This document shows, one piece after another, positions 4,852 through 5,201 of a DNA stretch of 5,201 bases. The notes under the pieces were generated by a model. That model saw only the letters and a list, made by a program, of their open reading frames with translations, made no database searches and was not told the DNA's origin. The position numbers and the translations under genes are program-made. The stretch's first letter is position 1. Every line of letters begins with the position of its first letter. This DNA is from Deltaproteobacteria bacterium (GTDB lineage Bacteria; Desulfobacterota; Desulfobaccia; Desulfobaccales; 0-14-0-80-60-11), in contig JAKAGH010000239.1 of the NCBI GenBank assembly GCA_021817645.1, positions 1 through 5,201 of the forward strand, written 5' to 3'.

Positions 4852-4876
4852 CCCTTGATAATTCAAGGGTTTTTTT
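4852..4876 (+). terminator. Second terminator with the same core
   Basis: CCCTTGA (4852-4858) pairs with TCAAGGG (4863-4869), loop TAAT, followed by seven Ts (4870-4876). The 18-base core CCCTTGATAATTCAAGGG is identical to 4628-4645 of the tRNA terminator. Which transcript it ends is unclear; it may be a back-up terminator or end an unseen small RNA. Nothing recognisable lies in 4880-4970. Confidence 0.8.
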
Positions 4877-4970
4877 ATTATACTGAGCCCTTCTTCAAAT
4901 CCACTGCTGGGAAATTATCCAGAACTTACCGAGGCAGCGGGGCAGACATCACCTCAGCGGCATGCTGGAA

Positions 4971-4999
4971 TTTACTTTTATGGCCTGATTTAATCTAAA
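4971..4999 (+). promoter_or_regulatory. Possible promoter of the lipoprotein gene
   Basis: TTTACT (4971-4976) and TCTAAA (4994-4999) with a 17-base gap give a moderate sigma-70-like match in a locally AT-rich stretch 45 bases before the start codon. A 6-base-pair inverted repeat (AGCTGT 5006-5011 with ACAGCT 5024-5029) lies in the leader. Both may be chance. Confidence 0.3.
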
Positions 5000-5044
5000 T
5001 TTTAAAGCTGTCGCGGCATAAAAACAGCTGCCATGGAGGTGTTT

Positions 5045-5201
5045 ATGTGGAAAAACTTTTTCTGGATATTAAGCCTCATCTCTTTGATCTGCCTGCTGGG
5101 ATTGACTGCCTGCAGCCCAAAGGCAAAGGACCCGTTGACCCCGGAGGAACGGGCCTGGATAGAGAAGAAAGGCGTATTCAACGTCGGCGTTTTCGAGGAC
5201 T
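5045..5201 (+). CDS. Lipoprotein, probable family 3 solute-binding domain (3' partial)
   Basis: ATG at 5045 follows GGAGG (5035-5039) by five bases. The 52 visible residues begin with a lipoprotein signal peptide: MWKN, a hydrophobic stretch (5-20), and the lipobox L20-T21-A22-C23, which predicts lipid attachment at C23 and export. The mature part reads LTPEERAWIEKKGVFNVGVFED (31-52). This is the typical opening of SBP_bac_3 domains (usual form LTxEExAWLxxHPxIRVGV). Such domains occur in amino-acid-binding lipoproteins, in MltF-type lytic transglycosylases and in sensor kinases or cyclases. The lipobox favours a periplasmic lipoprotein, but the rest of the protein is outside the window. It appears to be an independent transcription unit after the tRNA operon. 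Confidence 0.8.
   Translation, partial: MWKNFFWILSLISLICLLGLTACSPKAKDPLTPEERAWIEKKGVFNVGVFED

Noticed and set aside
4631..4886. Short plus-strand open frames of 62-63 codons after the tRNAs
   Set aside because: They overlap the terminators, lack Shine-Dalgarno sequences and resemble no protein family.

Overview
This GC-rich bacterial window carries a fluoride-responsive transport operon on its left half and a repeat-filled, largely non-coding stretch with two tRNA genes on its right half. The base composition, the repeat style and the mix of gene families suggest a member of the Desulfobacterota or a relative (the old Deltaproteobacteria). That placement is an inference; nothing in the window proves it.

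Left edge (1-454): the last 54 codons of an unidentified gene are followed by about 290 bases of leader. The leader contains a good match to the fluoride (crcB-motif) riboswitch at 319-379, merged with an intrinsic terminator at 373-410. The 3' strand of the aptamer pseudoknot (372-377) is also the base of the terminator's 5' arm. Fluoride binding should therefore block the terminator and turn on the genes downstream. A plausible sigma-70 promoter (283-311) would start transcription just before the aptamer.

Operon (455-3336): three same-strand genes with 31- and 28-base gaps. They are a CPA2-type cation:proton antiporter (401 aa), an MFS transporter (397 aa) and a UspA universal stress protein (140 aa). 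No crcB or CLC-F fluoride channel gene is in the window, so the antiporter and perhaps the MFS protein are the candidate effectors of the fluoride response. The MFS gene has no visible Shine-Dalgarno sequence and may depend on translation of the antiporter gene.

Repeat zone (3337-4330): no intact gene. It holds several perfect hairpins, C-rich and G-rich inverted repeats, a tandem 7-mer, and two repeat families present in two copies each, one of them in inverted orientation. Among them lies a 5'-truncated C-terminal fragment (72 codons) of a cob(I)alamin adenosyltransferase gene (cobO/btuR type), which has lost its ATP-binding half.

Right side (4331-5201): a near-consensus promoter drives tRNA-Gln(CTG) and tRNA-Asn(GTT), followed by a strong terminator. 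A second terminator with the same 18-base core lies 224 bases further on, bracketing a stretch with no recognisable gene. The window ends in the start of a lipoprotein that looks like a family 3 extracellular solute-binding protein.
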